A stretch of DNA of 64,000 nucleotides from Cephalotrichum gorgonifer (taxonomy: Eukaryota; Ascomycota; Sordariomycetes; Microascales; Microascaceae), in the NCBI GenBank assembly GCA_900312665.1, contig ONZQ02000014.1:837924-901923 (forward strand). Reading direction: 5' to 3'. Positions 9,741-21,264 of the stretch are shown piece by piece (within the stretch, counting starts at the first letter, position 1; each line of letters starts with the position of its first letter). The notes beneath the pieces were generated by a model, which was not told the DNA's origin, searched no databases, and was given only the letters and a program-made list of their open reading frames with translations. Made by a program: the position numbers and the translations under genes.

Positions 9741-12726
9741 CTACACCCTCACAGCCCAATCCGCGCCAATGGGCACGCCTAGTCCTCCAACGATGGCATA
9801 CGACCCGCTCTTCCCCTTGACATACTGCACCGGTACAGTCTTCTTCTTCCCTTCCGTCTCAACCTCGACTTCTTCCTTATCCCAGGCCGCCGGTGCCCCG
9901 ACGATAATAATCTTATCAACGGACACGTCCTTCATCTGCTTCATCCACGCACCGGGCTTGACACTCCCCGCGGCGCGGCCCTCCGCGTCGACGGAGCTGA
10001 TGACCCCGTCCCGTAGCGTGAACTTACGGTGGATGTACTGCCCCTTCTCGTAATCGAACGAGTCCCCGTCGTCGACGTAGAGCTCGCCCTCCGCTGTCCC
10101 GTCCTTGGCGATGGTCACAACGAGGGTGTAGTCGTCGTACTTCATCAGTCCGCTCGATCGCCTGGGGCGGTCCCGTCGCGGGACGACATGCCCGCCCCTC
10201 ATCAGGAGGGGAATCTTCTCCAGCGGGGCCGAGACGCTGAGGGACTTGCCCTTCTTCGTAGGCAGGACGTCGTAGGTGAAGTAGTCGTAGTACACCTCGT
10301 CGTCGGGGATGTAAATGTCGGCCGACTCCTTGCCCTCCTCCACCACGGGTTTGACGAGGAGTCCCGTCTCGCCGAGGAAGAACTGGTCGTCGATGGCCAA
10401 GCCCGCCTCGTCGCCGGGGTGGGTCCAGAGCAGGGGCCGGACGATGGGGCTGCCGTCGCGGTGCGCTTGGAAGAAGGCTGTGTACCAAGCGGGAAGCAGG
10501 CTGTACCGCAGGCGGAGGGCGGCGGTGATGATAGTCGTGTACGGCTCTCCGGCCAGGTAGGGCTCACGGCGGCGCGCGTCAATGTGCGCGTGGCCGCGGA
10601 AGAAGGGGTAGAAGGCTCCCGCCTGGTACCACCTCGTTTGGAGTTCCTTGTCCGGGTTCCCGAAGAAGCCGCCGACGTCGGCGCCGGCGAAGGGGAAGCC
10701 GGAGATTCCCTGACTCAGGATCATGGGGACGGAAGCGCCGAGGTGATCCCAGGAGGCCTGGTTGTCTCCCGTCCACATGGCGCCGTATCGCTGAGAGCCA
10801 GCGAAGAACGAACGGGTGAGGACGAACGGCCGGCGGAGCTCGCCAGGCTTGCGAGATAGGAGGGCCTGGTAGGTGGCGTTGTGGAACGTGATTCCCATGA
10901 GGTTGTGCACATCGCGATGCTCCCAGTCCCCATGGTGGAGGTTATCCTTCGGCATTGTGGTCTCCGGGCCGTTGAACACCGAGGGCTCGTTCATGTCATT
11001 CCAGACGAACGTGTTCTCCATCGTGCCCTTGAAGTTGGCGTACTTGAATAGGCCCTTCCACCACTCGATGGCCTTGGGGTTGAAGGAGTCAATCCAGTGC
11101 GACGAGCCGGGCCAGCACCATCCGTCGAAGATGCTGTTTTCCTTGTTACGGACCGCCAGATTCTTCTCCTTCAGTTGGTCCACGACCTCATAGTTGCCCG
11201 CGTTCTTGATATGAGGGTCGATGATGACAACGAGCTTTCGGCCGGTCTGGTCCAGTACCTCCCCCGTGCCCTTGAGGTCGCCGAACATGTCCTTGTCGGT
11301 GGTGAAATATTTCTTTTCGTCCGTGTACTCGATGTCAAGCCAGATGACATCGTACGGGATCTTGTGCTTGTCCATCTTACGGCTGACGTCCCTGACGTCG
11401 TCGTCGGAGACGTAGTTCCAACGGCATTGGTGGTAGCCGAGCGAGAACTCCTGCGGCATGGCCGTGGTGCCGGTGAGTTCGCCGTATGCCTTGGTGATGT
11501 CCTTGGGAGTGGGACCGAGGAAGACGAAGATGTCCAAGAGCCCGCTCTCGGAGATCCAGTGGGTGTGGGTGTTGGTCTCGGCCTCGGAGCCGAGAGAGTT
11601 AGGGTTTTTTCCGGCCTTGCTCTTGGTGATATCCACCCACGTCTCGGCGGCGTTGAGCCAGAAGACGGCCACGGCCGAGTCTTTCTTGTGCGCCTGCATG
11701 AGGGGGATGGACCCGTAGAGAGTCATGGGGCTATCCAGGATGTACTCGAACACGTCCGCGTTATACATCCTGTAGGGCTCCGAAAAGTGGCCGTCCGCAT
11801 TTCCCCGGGTCTCCTTGAGGGACAGGGGGCCGGTGTGCGACGGGATGCCAAAGACGTGGTCGTAGCCGGGGAACGTGATGTCGAGCGCGACACTCTCGGG
11901 TCCCTTGGGCTTTGTATCCGTGTTTCCGCCGAAGGACTCATCCCACCAGGTGCTTTCATCCTCGCCAGTCGACACCTCCCCATCGGCAGCATCGGCTTCG
12001 CCGTCCTTCTTCTCAACCTTTGGCCTCCAGTGCTCCATGTTCATCCAGCCCTGCTCGTTGAACCTGACTTGGGTGACGCCATCGCGCTGGAAGTCGACCG
12101 AAAACGGCGAGAACTTGATAAGTGCTTGGAAGTTGGAGGACGGACCGTACTGGACTGTGATGGAGCTGGTGTCCTGCGACGCGACCTTGGCCTCCTTATC
12201 TAGTGTCGTCCCTCCGACAATGACTAGCTCCTCGGCGTTGTATCGCTCCTTGCGGGCAATGCTATCGTGCCTGAGGACAATGTCCTTGTTCTGGCGCTTC
12301 TCCTCGTCGACCGTGACACGGGCAAGGCCGGATTCGAGGAAGGAGACGGTGAGGGGGAGGCGGACGGTGTCGGCATCGTTTATGGACTTGAGGATGACGG
12401 CCTGGAGCTGTCCGTCCTTGAAGGAAATGGTGTCGGGGTGGAGGCTGTAAGGGGCAGCCCATGTTGATCCCGCGGCGGCGGCTTTATCGGCGTACGCGCG
12501 GTTGCGTCTACAGAATCCGGCTTGGTCGCATTTCTTGAAGTCCTTCTCCTTCACCATGACTAGTGGCGGGTTAGACACAGCCTCAATGGGATTGACGAGG
12601 GCGTGGGAAGACAAGAGGGACCACGGGGGACTCACAAACAGGGGTAAACAGGCTGCTAAACGTTACCAAAAGACATAAAAAGGTCGTCCATCCCCTTGGC
12701 GAGGAGACATGCGGGGAGGACCACAT
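9741..12726 (-). CDS. ROT2: Glucosidase II catalytic alpha subunit (GH31)
   Basis: ER enzyme that trims the two inner alpha-1,3-glucoses from N-glycans, driving the calnexin folding cycle. Exons 12726-12636 and 12559-9741 around a 76-bp intron (donor GTGAGT, acceptor CACTAG) give 969 residues, normal for the family. The first exon encodes a signal peptide with hydrophobic core TTFLCLLVTFSSLFTPV. The mature part begins FMVKEKDFKKCDQAGFCRR, the conserved Cys-rich N terminus of GANAB proteins. GH31 signatures are intact: WNDMNEPSVF with the nucleophile Asp at about 552, MWTGDNQASWDHLG with the acid/base Asp at about 629, and GADVGGFFGNPD. Without the short first exon the only ATG would give a protein lacking a credible signal peptide, which is why the upstream ATG was chosen. 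The non-catalytic beta subunit is not in the window. Confidence 0.96.
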
Positions 12727-14681
12727 GGTTCCCCGAGAGCTGCGCCGACCAAACGGCGGCGAGGAGCGCTGTATCGCGGGAAGGGCAGGTTAATGTGAAG
12801 GGAAAAGGAAATACAGAGTAGTCCACTGGGATCAGCAGACCATCGAGCTAGGTGACTGCGCCTCCGTACAAACGTATCTGATCAACTCGGTTGGTCGTGG
12901 TCGAGGAGGTATGGATGAATGATGGTCAGGAAGCTGTGCAACAAAGGATAAGGATAAGCTGTCCCCTTGAACTACTAAATTAGGTTTAGCGTTCCTGGCT
13001 CTGGTGAAACCCGCCACGCATGCATGTGTGGCAATCCTTCATTTGATGCATATATTTAGTATTAGCAAACTGTTTGTCCCCACAACTTGCAACTCACGGA
13101 CGAGTACACGACCACGAATAAATACATATTCCTAAGCTTCGTTTCTTACTGCATATTAAGCTCTTACTCGAGAGTCGGAATCTGAATAAAATGGACCATC
13201 TATATCCGTGCAGATCTCCTTGATCCCTCATCTCATCCCAGTTGAAAGCACCGAAGTCTCGATGGCTAGGGGGCGCCTCGTTGGTGACATCACGATAGCC
13301 GAGAACTAAAATCGGAGCGATATGGCTGTATACCATGGTTATGGTGGGTGCTTGAAATGGAAACAACCCCCCCTTTTCTTGCTTGCACAGCCGCCTGCTG
13401 AGAGGTCCGCCCACAGGATGCAGGATGAGGGATGTACGAAGGAGCAGTTTGATCCAGTCCTGTGGAGGTCGAAGGAGGTAGTGGCACATAACTGAAGCAC
13501 TGAAGCAGTAAATAGCTCCGATCTCTCGGAAGCGGGAGTGGGGGGGGATCATGACCCTGGCATCCTTCGTAATATTAGTCGTTCTCATGCGGAGTACGAA
13601 GTACGAAGTACGTCGACGCGGAGGTGGATGGAGGCTAAAAATATCCGCGCTAACCAGGACCATTGGTGCCAACAACACTTTAGTACTTTGTACTGGCCGC
13701 GAGTTCCAATTGTGACGACGTGCGGGGCGGGGGAATTATGATCGGTATGTCAAGTACGGAGTCCTGTATTACTCCACACGTCCTGGATCAATGCCAATCC
13801 TGTTGGGCGCAAGTCTCAATCTTACTTGTTCGTGACCCGCCCCGCCCGATGGAATGCGCGAGTTCGAAGGAATGTAGGTGATAACAGGGGTAAAGGTGGC
13901 TTCAAGATGCCGTGCCGTAGATCGGGCTCCCCTCCTGCCGGAGAGTACTTGTATGGGTCGTTCCAGCCTTTAGCCGGCGCCGCTGTGAGAGAGCGTTCCT
14001 TGAAGTGAGAGAGAGGTGTTAGAGAAGAGGGCAAAAGGAAAGGAAAGGAATATAGCTCAGAGGTCGAGGCGCTGGTGACGTCGGCTGAATGGCGACAATG
14101 TTTGACAACTAAAACTGGGGCTATTGAAATGCATGTTATTTCCGAGCGGCGGTCAATGTCACCCCGAGTGTTGGTTTGGGCCCGCTAATCCACGCGTGGT
14201 ACGCGGTGTAATGATGGATGTAACCAGGATGGAATCCATGGGATGTACCTGTACCGTGCCGCGGGGTGACGACATATCTAACGGCTAACAGGCCACATCA
14301 CGTTTGCAGACATCAAGATCCTTACAATTGTCCCGCAAACAGCCTGTCCGTCCCAAGGTACATGTAATTACCCCCCAGACCCTTGACCCTAGACCCTGAT
14401 GCCTGTCGCAAGGCTGCGCAGGTGCAGGTGCTGCGCCTACACACGATAGTTTCGGCCACACCTTCCTCGCTTTCTGGCTTTCCATCCTTCTCCTCTTCGA
14501 ACACACAGGTTTCTTGTGTCTACGTGCGCGTGTCGACCTCTCTTATGCCGGCCCCTGTGTCCCTTTGAGAGGATGTATTTCGCATGGCTTTAGCAATCGG
14601 AACTGTTCCTCTCTCTCTCTCTTTCTCCTCCCTTTATTCATCTACTCCTCCGGCCGGCCCTTCCGCGAGTCGACGAGTACC
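12727..14681. other. Divergent intergenic region (glucosidase II / WW-domain gene)
   Basis: About 1.95 kb. No gene recognised. It holds short repeated motifs: AGTACGAA units at 13593-13612, AGTACTTTGTACT at 13682-13694 and TACTTGTA at 13946. The last 130 bp before the WW gene are pyrimidine-rich (CTCTCTCTCTCTTTCTCC), typical of a fungal leader. Confidence 0.6.
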
Positions 14682-17600
14682 ATGAACAACAATATCCCCC
14701 CGGGCTGGGACCTGGACTACGATGGGAACCGATGGTTCTACCGGTTTAGGTCCTCCGGCATCATCCAGTACACCTTCCCGAAGGACGGGGACGAGTTCCC
14801 CGACTTCGTCGACGCCAGCGCCCCCGTCCCGGTCCTGGCCCCGGAGGAGAGGCTCGAGAGCCAGCAGCAGATTAGGCGAAGGGGTATTACCGGCGACGGA
14901 AATGGCCGCACTCAGTCGAAAACCAAGCCGTCTGAGATGGGCGCGACTGGCGGGCCGGTGAGCACCGAATGGGAAGACGACGGCGGAGACGACGAATACT
15001 TCCAGCCGGAGAACTTCATGTACCTAGGCCCTGGTGCGTATACCGACGTCAGTCCCCTGGCTGGTGGGGAGGAAGCGGACGACTCAGCTGTGTCCACAAA
15101 GGAGAAGGATGCTGGGCTCAGCGCGACCCCCGATGCAGTGCCCATGGCGTCGCCTCTAGTCAGCGCGATATCTACTCCTCAGATTCCTAAAGGCACACCT
15201 GTCACCCCCCAGGCTGAACCTGTTGTGGAAGCCCCTCTATCTCCTATCGCTACACCTCCAGAAACGACAGTGGAATCCATCGCGCCGGTTGCGTCGGTTG
15301 CGCCGGCTGCGTCAGTTGCGCCAGTTGCGTCGGTTGCGTCAGTTGCACCAATTGCGTCGGTTGCTGCTGTTGTGCCGCTTGCCCCGGCCTCACCCGTTGC
15401 GGACAAGTCTGGCGGGCATACTTCCCCAGAGGTGCCCATGCTAGACAACAGAGAACTTCCCCACGAGCTCCCGGAAGCGCCACGCTTTGACCCCGTGGGC
15501 CTCGTGGCTGAGATGCCCACAGATATGACGGCTAAGGCTCACATAGAGCTTCATCCCGAGCCCGTGGAAATGGGTGACAACGCCGTCCTAGCCCCCATCG
15601 AAACCTTCTACATCAACTCTGGTCTTGCGGAGCTCCCGGCACAGTCCAGCCCGACTGAGCGCAAAAAAGAAGCCGAACCTCCACCACCGCGGAGACGGGC
15701 CTACTCAACACCGAGGGTCTACCCCTTCCAGCCCACCGAAGACGACGACCCGAATCGCCCTCCCACTCCCCTTGGGGGCATTCCCCGTCCTACACCTAGT
15801 CCTCAGGCCCCGGCGGAGGTGGTATCCCCGGATCGGAGCGCATCCTTCTCACCATTTACCCCCTCGACTGCCTCGACACCTGGAGATACCCCTCCTGTAC
15901 TGCCGAATGCCACTGCTGTATCTCCTCCAGAAGGAGCTGGGCCAAGTCCCCAACCCCGAAAACCCACACCTCAGGGGGTGTTTAAGATTGCTCGCAAACC
16001 CACAAATGCCGGATCAAAACCTGGGTTCAAGCCGTGGACGCCCGGTACTACACCGCCGAAGCCGTCACCCGACTCATCCGATGTACGAGACGTCGTACGC
16101 AGCAGCACTCCTTCAGCAGTAGTCGAGCCTTCAATTCTGCCGACGGAGCCAAAGGGGCAGGGCCAACCTCATCACCAGCCCAATACTGCATCAGTATCGA
16201 CGCCGCCAACAGCCCCTGCGAGTATCCCCGTGAGTGGTTCCGGGACTGCGCGGACCTCTCCTCCGTTAAATCCTACTCAGCACTTACTTTCACAAGCCCC
16301 TGGTCCCACGGCCCAACCAGGAGATGTATCACCGCCAGTCCCACCAAAGGACAAGCAGCCGACCTCCCCACCGACCACCACTGGCCACCTGGCTGGCACA
16401 ACAACGCCGCCGGTTCTCATACCCGGTACCATTCCCCAGCAACGCCAGGGGCGCGCGGAGACGCCGCCAAAGGAGGTCCTGCCGAACCCCATTGAACCCC
16501 AGAATCCCGCCCTCACGACGATGCAGGACTCCTCGGCTGGCAAGTCTGGGGGCCAGGCTCCCGGTAATCGTCCGCTGAGATACCGGCAGCGTCCGCACTC
16601 CAATTCTCTGCCTATCTCGGGGCCACCGCGTCTACCCGATGGCTCAGCGGTCCCACAACAAAGGGAAGGTGTTCCGTTGGCGTTGCTAGCGGGTGTCCCC
16701 CCTGCAATACCTACAAGTGCCCTAGACAAGGGGAAGGGGAAGGCCCTGTCGTTTTCCCAACGGAGCGCCACCCAACAAACTCAGGGTCAGCCTCCGCCCC
16801 TGCCCGCCATTATACCCCCCCCCGAACCGCCGTCCGGTCGTACAATCCATGTGCACCCGCTGCCGACACCGTCCCCACTGGATATCCATGGCCATAGTAG
16901 CTCACCACTGGAGGTATCAGAAAGTTCATCCCAACCGCATCAAGCACCGTACAATTCGCTGTCGCCTGCCGCTCACCCGGTTCCTGTACCTATTCGTAGC
17001 TCCGACGGCGGCCAGACACACGCCCGGCACCACGGGGACCCATCCACAGGATCTCTGGGGAGAGGTAACAGTACTCAACAGCAAGCCCCGCCAGCCCAGA
17101 TCATCCAGCACCAGAAGCGTGCCCCGGGCTCTTACTTTCCACCTCAACAGGGTAATACAGGTAGCCATGCTGTACAGCAGCCGGGACTCGAGGGTCCAGC
17201 AAATCACCGGCTTTCCCTGCCACAAGAACAATTGGCGCGTCCAGTGCAAGGCCAGGGACAAGGGGACCTGCGTCCTCAGCCAAAGGGCGCTTTGCCGCAT
17301 GGAACTTCTCACACTTCCCAGAAGCCGTCCGGGGGATCGCAACCTCGCGGGATTCAAGCGCCCCAATCGTCTCCAGCGGGACAGCGGGTGGAGGCCAGGC
17401 CTCAGCCGGCGAAACAAGTCTCCCCGCCTGGCGGATCACAACCGCCAGCCCCTCAATCTCAACAAGCTCCGCCCCAACCGCCCCAAAAGATACCTCTGCA
17501 CGATCTTTCCGGTGGACACCTCCTCCACTCTATATCCGAAAAGCCGGAGCAGGAGGATGCCGCGACCATCGCCAGGAAAACATCAATATTGTCGCAGACC

Positions 17601-18986
17601 TCGAGCCATAGGCACTCCATCCACGCCATTCCACATCACCCTACAGGAGGAAATACTCCCACGGTACCCGGCCAAAAGCCCGGAATGGCACCTCCCAATC
17701 CTCACGCACAACGACCGTTGCAGCCCCAACAGATGCCGACTCAGGGCTTTAACGGGCTGCCAAATGCTCAGCCTCTTGTAGGCCCCGGAATGTATGCACA
17801 GTCGCCGATGCAAGTCCCCGCTGGAGCCCCAGCCACGAGATCGGTCGGTCCGAGTAGCCCGCAAGCGGCATCAACCCAAGAGAAAGGAAAGGCGAAGTGG
17901 TTCTCTAAGTTCTTGAAGTCGTCGTCATCGAAGACGCTTCAAAAACCGTCGCCGCAACAGCAGCAGCAGATTTGGCAGGGCCCCAATGGACTATTTATCC
18001 CTCCTAGCCAGTCGCCCGGTCCCAATGCGCCGTGGAGCCCCGGCTCCTTTGCTACTGCGTCGCCGTTCAAGCCCCCGAGTGGCCCCCCACCGCAGGGGTA
18101 CGCGTCGCCGCAACCTGGTATGCAGCCGCAGGCCCAACAGAGTGTCCCACCGCCGGGACACCCGTCTATGAATCCCACGCAGATGCGCCAGCGGCAGTTG
18201 TCGGGGGGTGCGCAGATGGCCCCCCTGAATATGGCCCAGTGGGGACCGCCGCCCGCCGCGGCCAATCCGATCAACGTGCGGCCCCCCCAGGCCGTGTCCG
18301 CCAACCCAGGTCACCCTGGACCTCAGGCGCCGGCCGCCCCTTCTCGGGCTAACGTAGCGGCACAGTCGACTCAGAAGCCGACCCAGGCGGCGGAAAACGT
18401 ATCGCCTCAGCAGAGTCAACGCAGCTCACCTCACACCTCACCTCCGAACCCCCAGCACGCAAAGCCGACTCCGGACTCCGCCCTCGACGGCCCCGCGCGA
18501 ACCGAGTCCGTAAGGTCCGACATCTCGTTCGCGCACATCTCGGAGGCGCAGGCCCAGCCCGTCCTGAGGCCGCAGATCGTACAGGTCTTAGGGCCGGCCG
18601 GCATGCAGATGGCCCCTCAGCCTCAGCTCCAGCTCCAGAAGAACGGACTGGCGCCACAGGGACACGCGCCACCGGGTGTCGCTCCGCAAATGCTGTACGG
18701 GCCCGGCCCTCAAGTTCTACCCGGCCCAGGCCACCATGGCCAGCCTTCGCCGACGAATTACGACGACCTACGCCGCCTGGCGCCCCCGCCGCTCCACAAG
18801 AGGCTCTCGGGCCAAATGGTGGGCGCGGGTCCGTCTTCTTCTGCCAGGGAAAGCATGGTTTCGGACGTCAGCTCGGCTGACTCGTTGGATAGCCGGCGGG
18901 TGAGTGTCATGTCGACGGGGCCGCCCGTGACGAGGAACAAGCTGGTCAAGACGGCGGAATATTCGGGGAGTGGCTGGGGGCGATGA
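14682..18986 (+). CDS. WW-domain, proline-rich intrinsically disordered protein
   Basis: A single 1,434-codon exon. One WW domain lies at residues ~5-36 (IPPGWDLDYDGNRWFYRF, then a Tyr-Thr-Phe-Pro end); the first Trp is present, and the second conserved position is Pro in YTFPKD as expected. The rest is disordered and rich in Pro, Gln, Ser and Ala, with a degenerate VASVAP array at about 15293-15400 and a Gln/Pro-rich second half. A short basic block (KGKAKWFSKFLKSSSSK, residue ~1070) precedes the Gln/Pro tail. WW domains bind proline motifs, so the protein could bind itself or an actin/trafficking partner; this is inference. The frame stays open 56 codons upstream (from 14514), but those codons fall in the pyrimidine-rich leader, and the 14682 ATG begins right before the WW domain with ACCATGAAC context. 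No specific family name can be given. Confidence 0.85.
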   Translation: MNNNIPPGWDLDYDGNRWFYRFRSSGIIQYTFPKDGDEFPDFVDASAPVPVLAPEERLESQQQIRRRGITGDGNGRTQSKTKPSEMGATGGPVSTEWEDDGGDDEYFQPENFMYLGPGAYTDVSPLAGGEEADDSAVSTKEKDAGLSATPDAVPMASPLVSAISTPQIPKGTPVTPQAEPVVEAPLSPIATPPETTVESIAPVASVAPAASVAPVASVASVAPIASVAAVVPLAPASPVADKSGGHTSPEVPMLDNRELPHELPEAPRFDPVGLVAEMPTDMTAKAHIELHPEPVEMGDNAVLAPIETFYINSGLAELPAQSSPTERKKEAEPPPPRRRAYSTPRVYPFQPTEDDDPNRPPTPLGGIPRPTPSPQAPAEVVSPDRSASFSPFTPSTASTPGDTPPVLPNATAVSPPEGAGPSPQPRKPTPQGVFKIARKPTNAGSKPGFKPWTPGTTPPKPSPDSSDVRDVVRSSTPSAVVEPSILPTEPKGQGQPHHQPNTASVSTPPTAPASIPVSGSGTARTSPPLNPTQHLLSQAPGPTAQPGDVSPPVPPKDKQPTSPPTTTGHLAGTTTPPVLIPGTIPQQRQGRAETPPKEVLPNPIEPQNPALTTMQDSSAGKSGGQAPGNRPLRYRQRPHSNSLPISGPPRLPDGSAVPQQREGVPLALLAGVPPAIPTSALDKGKGKALSFSQRSATQQTQGQPPPLPAIIPPPEPPSGRTIHVHPLPTPSPLDIHGHSSSPLEVSESSSQPHQAPYNSLSPAAHPVPVPIRSSDGGQTHARHHGDPSTGSLGRGNSTQQQAPPAQIIQHQKRAPGSYFPPQQGNTGSHAVQQPGLEGPANHRLSLPQEQLARPVQGQGQGDLRPQPKGALPHGTSHTSQKPSGGSQPRGIQAPQSSPAGQRVEARPQPAKQVSPPGGSQPPAPQSQQAPPQPPQKIPLHDLSGGHLLHSISEKPEQEDAATIARKTSILSQTSSHRHSIHAIPHHPTGGNTPTVPGQKPGMAPPNPHAQRPLQPQQMPTQGFNGLPNAQPLVGPGMYAQSPMQVPAGAPATRSVGPSSPQAASTQEKGKAKWFSKFLKSSSSKTLQKPSPQQQQQIWQGPNGLFIPPSQSPGPNAPWSPGSFATASPFKPPSGPPPQGYASPQPGMQPQAQQSVPPPGHPSMNPTQMRQRQLSGGAQMAPLNMAQWGPPPAAANPINVRPPQAVSANPGHPGPQAPAAPSRANVAAQSTQKPTQAAENVSPQQSQRSSPHTSPPNPQHAKPTPDSALDGPARTESVRSDISFAHISEAQAQPVLRPQIVQVLGPAGMQMAPQPQLQLQKNGLAPQGHAPPGVAPQMLYGPGPQVLPGPGHHGQPSPTNYDDLRRLAPPPLHKRLSGQMVGAGPSSSARESMVSDVSSADSLDSRRVSVMSTGPPVTRNKLVKTAEYSGSGWGR

Positions 18987-21264
18987 CGAGTGGAGAGTGA
19001 GAGGTCCTTCTTGGAGTATGTTTCTTGTCTCTTCTTTATCTGTCTATTACAGGGGTTGTTACTGCTCTGGTGCCCGGTTCTATTGTATGTTGCGTGTTGG
19101 AATACTTTCTTCATACGGGGGAGAAAGGTAAAAAGGAGATAGGGGTGGCTGTTTATACTTTTACGGGTGGTTTTCGATTCCCGGATTGCTAGCGTTTTAT
19201 ACCCCGTTCTAATCAGATTGATTCGATCCAAGTTAATATTCTTTGGCTTCCTTCCCGCAGTCTTTACCACTACGGGTAGGGCTCGTTGGTGGTTGGCGTG
19301 ACGAGAGATGGTCCACGCACCCCTTTATCTCGATCCAAGGAGACCACCGACCCAGTAAGTGATGAAGCCTCCTGGCGAAACGGAATCCCGGATTTCTCAT
19401 GTACGCAGAGCCAGGTCCTGCTGGTGTTGGGTAGGTATAGGATAGGTCGCTCTAGAGTTCAGTTCCAAAACTTGAAAAAAAAAACAAAAGAAAAAAAAAC
19501 AAAGGGTAGATGTCACACCACGGAATGGAAAGCTCGGCAAGTTGCGTTGTTCCCACGAGTCTTTGAGACCCTCGGGGGACAAAGGCGTCATTCCCACCCT
19601 CGGCTCTTGCATCTAGACGCCACGAGGCAGCATAGGCTTAACACCACGAGGCCATCGGATTGAAGAGGCTTCGAAATCATGGGTATGGGCGACATGGGCG
19701 GAATCCACAAGAGCATCGAGTTGAAGGGGCTTTAAGATCATCGAGGAGGTGTAAGTGAATAGCCCCGCTAGTATAAAATTGAGGACGCCCTTTTCGGATG
19801 GGCAATGGGACATGGTAGACCGGGGTCTTCAACGGCCGAGCCAACACACAACACTTACAGAACACACGCATTGCCCTCACAAGCTCATTCCACCGCTCAT
19901 GGGCACAGTCGTATCACTCATCTCCGTTTATACAGAACTATTCCCTCGCGGTGCCCTACGAGGTTAAACCAGAGGTCGTCTTTGCCCTCCCCTCCCCTTC
20001 CCCTTCGCGAGCCGATACCATGGGGATCCGGCACCCGGTATTTTCACAACGTTGTACAAGGCCACTACCCCCAACCTAAATCTCACATTATAACGTGTCC
20101 TGTCGCACCAACCGATGGACCCTCGGGAGCTGGTCCCTCGTGTGCGGCCTGACAGAAACGGCGGAGACGTCATAATCATGCCATGACACGATGAAGTCAT
20201 CGCACGGGCAAGTCACGATTCCCATCTCATGATTTCTCCTCTAGCGTCTTACTAACTGAAAAAAAAAATAAAAGAAAAGATGCCGTGCCTCCCTTGAGAA
20301 TGGGAAAGACAAAAAAAATACGAAAATGAGAGCAAAATACTTGAGTTTAGAGTGTAAACCGTTCTCGTCTGGGTGTACCCTTGACCGATCCCTTTCCCTT
20401 CTTTGTACCACCTCTCCCTCACCTTACCCTTCCCTTCGTCCCTACTAAGACCCTTGCCAGAACCACTTTTTTCTGCAACGGCCACTAGAAGAGTACTGGC
20501 TGTTCGGTAAACTAACCACCACGGAGATCGGGCAACTTACCCTTGTCCGCCCACCCTCCCATCATCCCTCCCTTGGCCATGAGCAAAGCTACCCTCTCCT
20601 CGTGTTTTCTACATACGAACAATCGAACTATCTGTTAAAATGGCTTCCGCCACAAAACCTTAACCATTTCTTCGTGGAGATCGGGACTGGCTCGATCGAT
20701 GGCCGGTGACGTCTGGGCGCCCACATCATGACTCGGTCCTGTGTACCAGGCCGCGGGAGCCTTTGTCATATTGGCGTATAGTCACGCATCGATGACTTCA
20801 AAGTCAAGCGAATGGGATGTTATATCATGGACGGATATGTGTCATGAAGCATCTATGACGGAAGCGCCGGATGCCCAAGGGCGTGCCACGGGTGGGAGCT
20901 CCGCATAGGGCTGGATCAGCCACCTGCTCGCGCATGAAACCTAGCCCTCGAGGGTATATCGGGGATGGGAGGAGAGTGGAAGGAGAGGGTGTGGACGCCA
21001 TGAGGAGTCCTATATGAGGCTGGTATCATCCCCGAATCACCTCTAAACCTTCCTCCGACCCTTCCTCCTCTGTAGGCACTTATTAGACAGCGCCCTCCTT
21101 GTCTACTCGCCAGCTTATTCCCAGTTTCATCCTTAACTGACCGTATCAAAGATACTGAGGCCATCCTCACAAAGAACACCACAACTCCGAGAAAAAGCTG
21201 CAACGAGCACACCCCAAAGGAGAGCCCCTATCCTATAACCTCAGGAAAACAACCAACCGCCAAA
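18987..21264. other. Intergenic region, no gene recognised
   Basis: About 2.3 kb with A- or T-rich runs (19479-19500, 20258-20320) and an imperfect 30-bp direct duplication (19653-19682 and 19714-19743). Short frames lack family content. The last 200 bp form the C-rich leader of the MARVEL gene. Confidence 0.55.
19653..19743. repeat. Imperfect 30-bp direct duplication
   Basis: Copies start at 19653 and 19714, 61 bp apart, both beginning CATCG. Over the first 28 positions they differ at six sites, all transitions. Similarity stops after ~30 bp, so this is a remnant rather than a full 61-bp tandem repeat. Confidence 0.6.

Noticed and set aside
10029..12203. Two long frames (276 and 368 codons) antisense to glucosidase II alpha
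   Set aside because: Shadow frames of a confirmed GH31 exon; no motif, no start context.
13094..13678. 194-codon minus-strand frame in the 12.7-14.7 kb intergenic region
   Set aside because: Begins at a GTG, has no domain, ordinary intergenic codon use, and contains the repeated AGTACGAA units near its start.
14514..14681. 56-codon upstream extension of the WW-domain gene with a hydrophobic run
   Set aside because: The hydrophobic run is the translation of a CTCTCTCTTT leader; frame starts at an ATG inside this tract, but the WW domain follows directly after the 14682 ATG.
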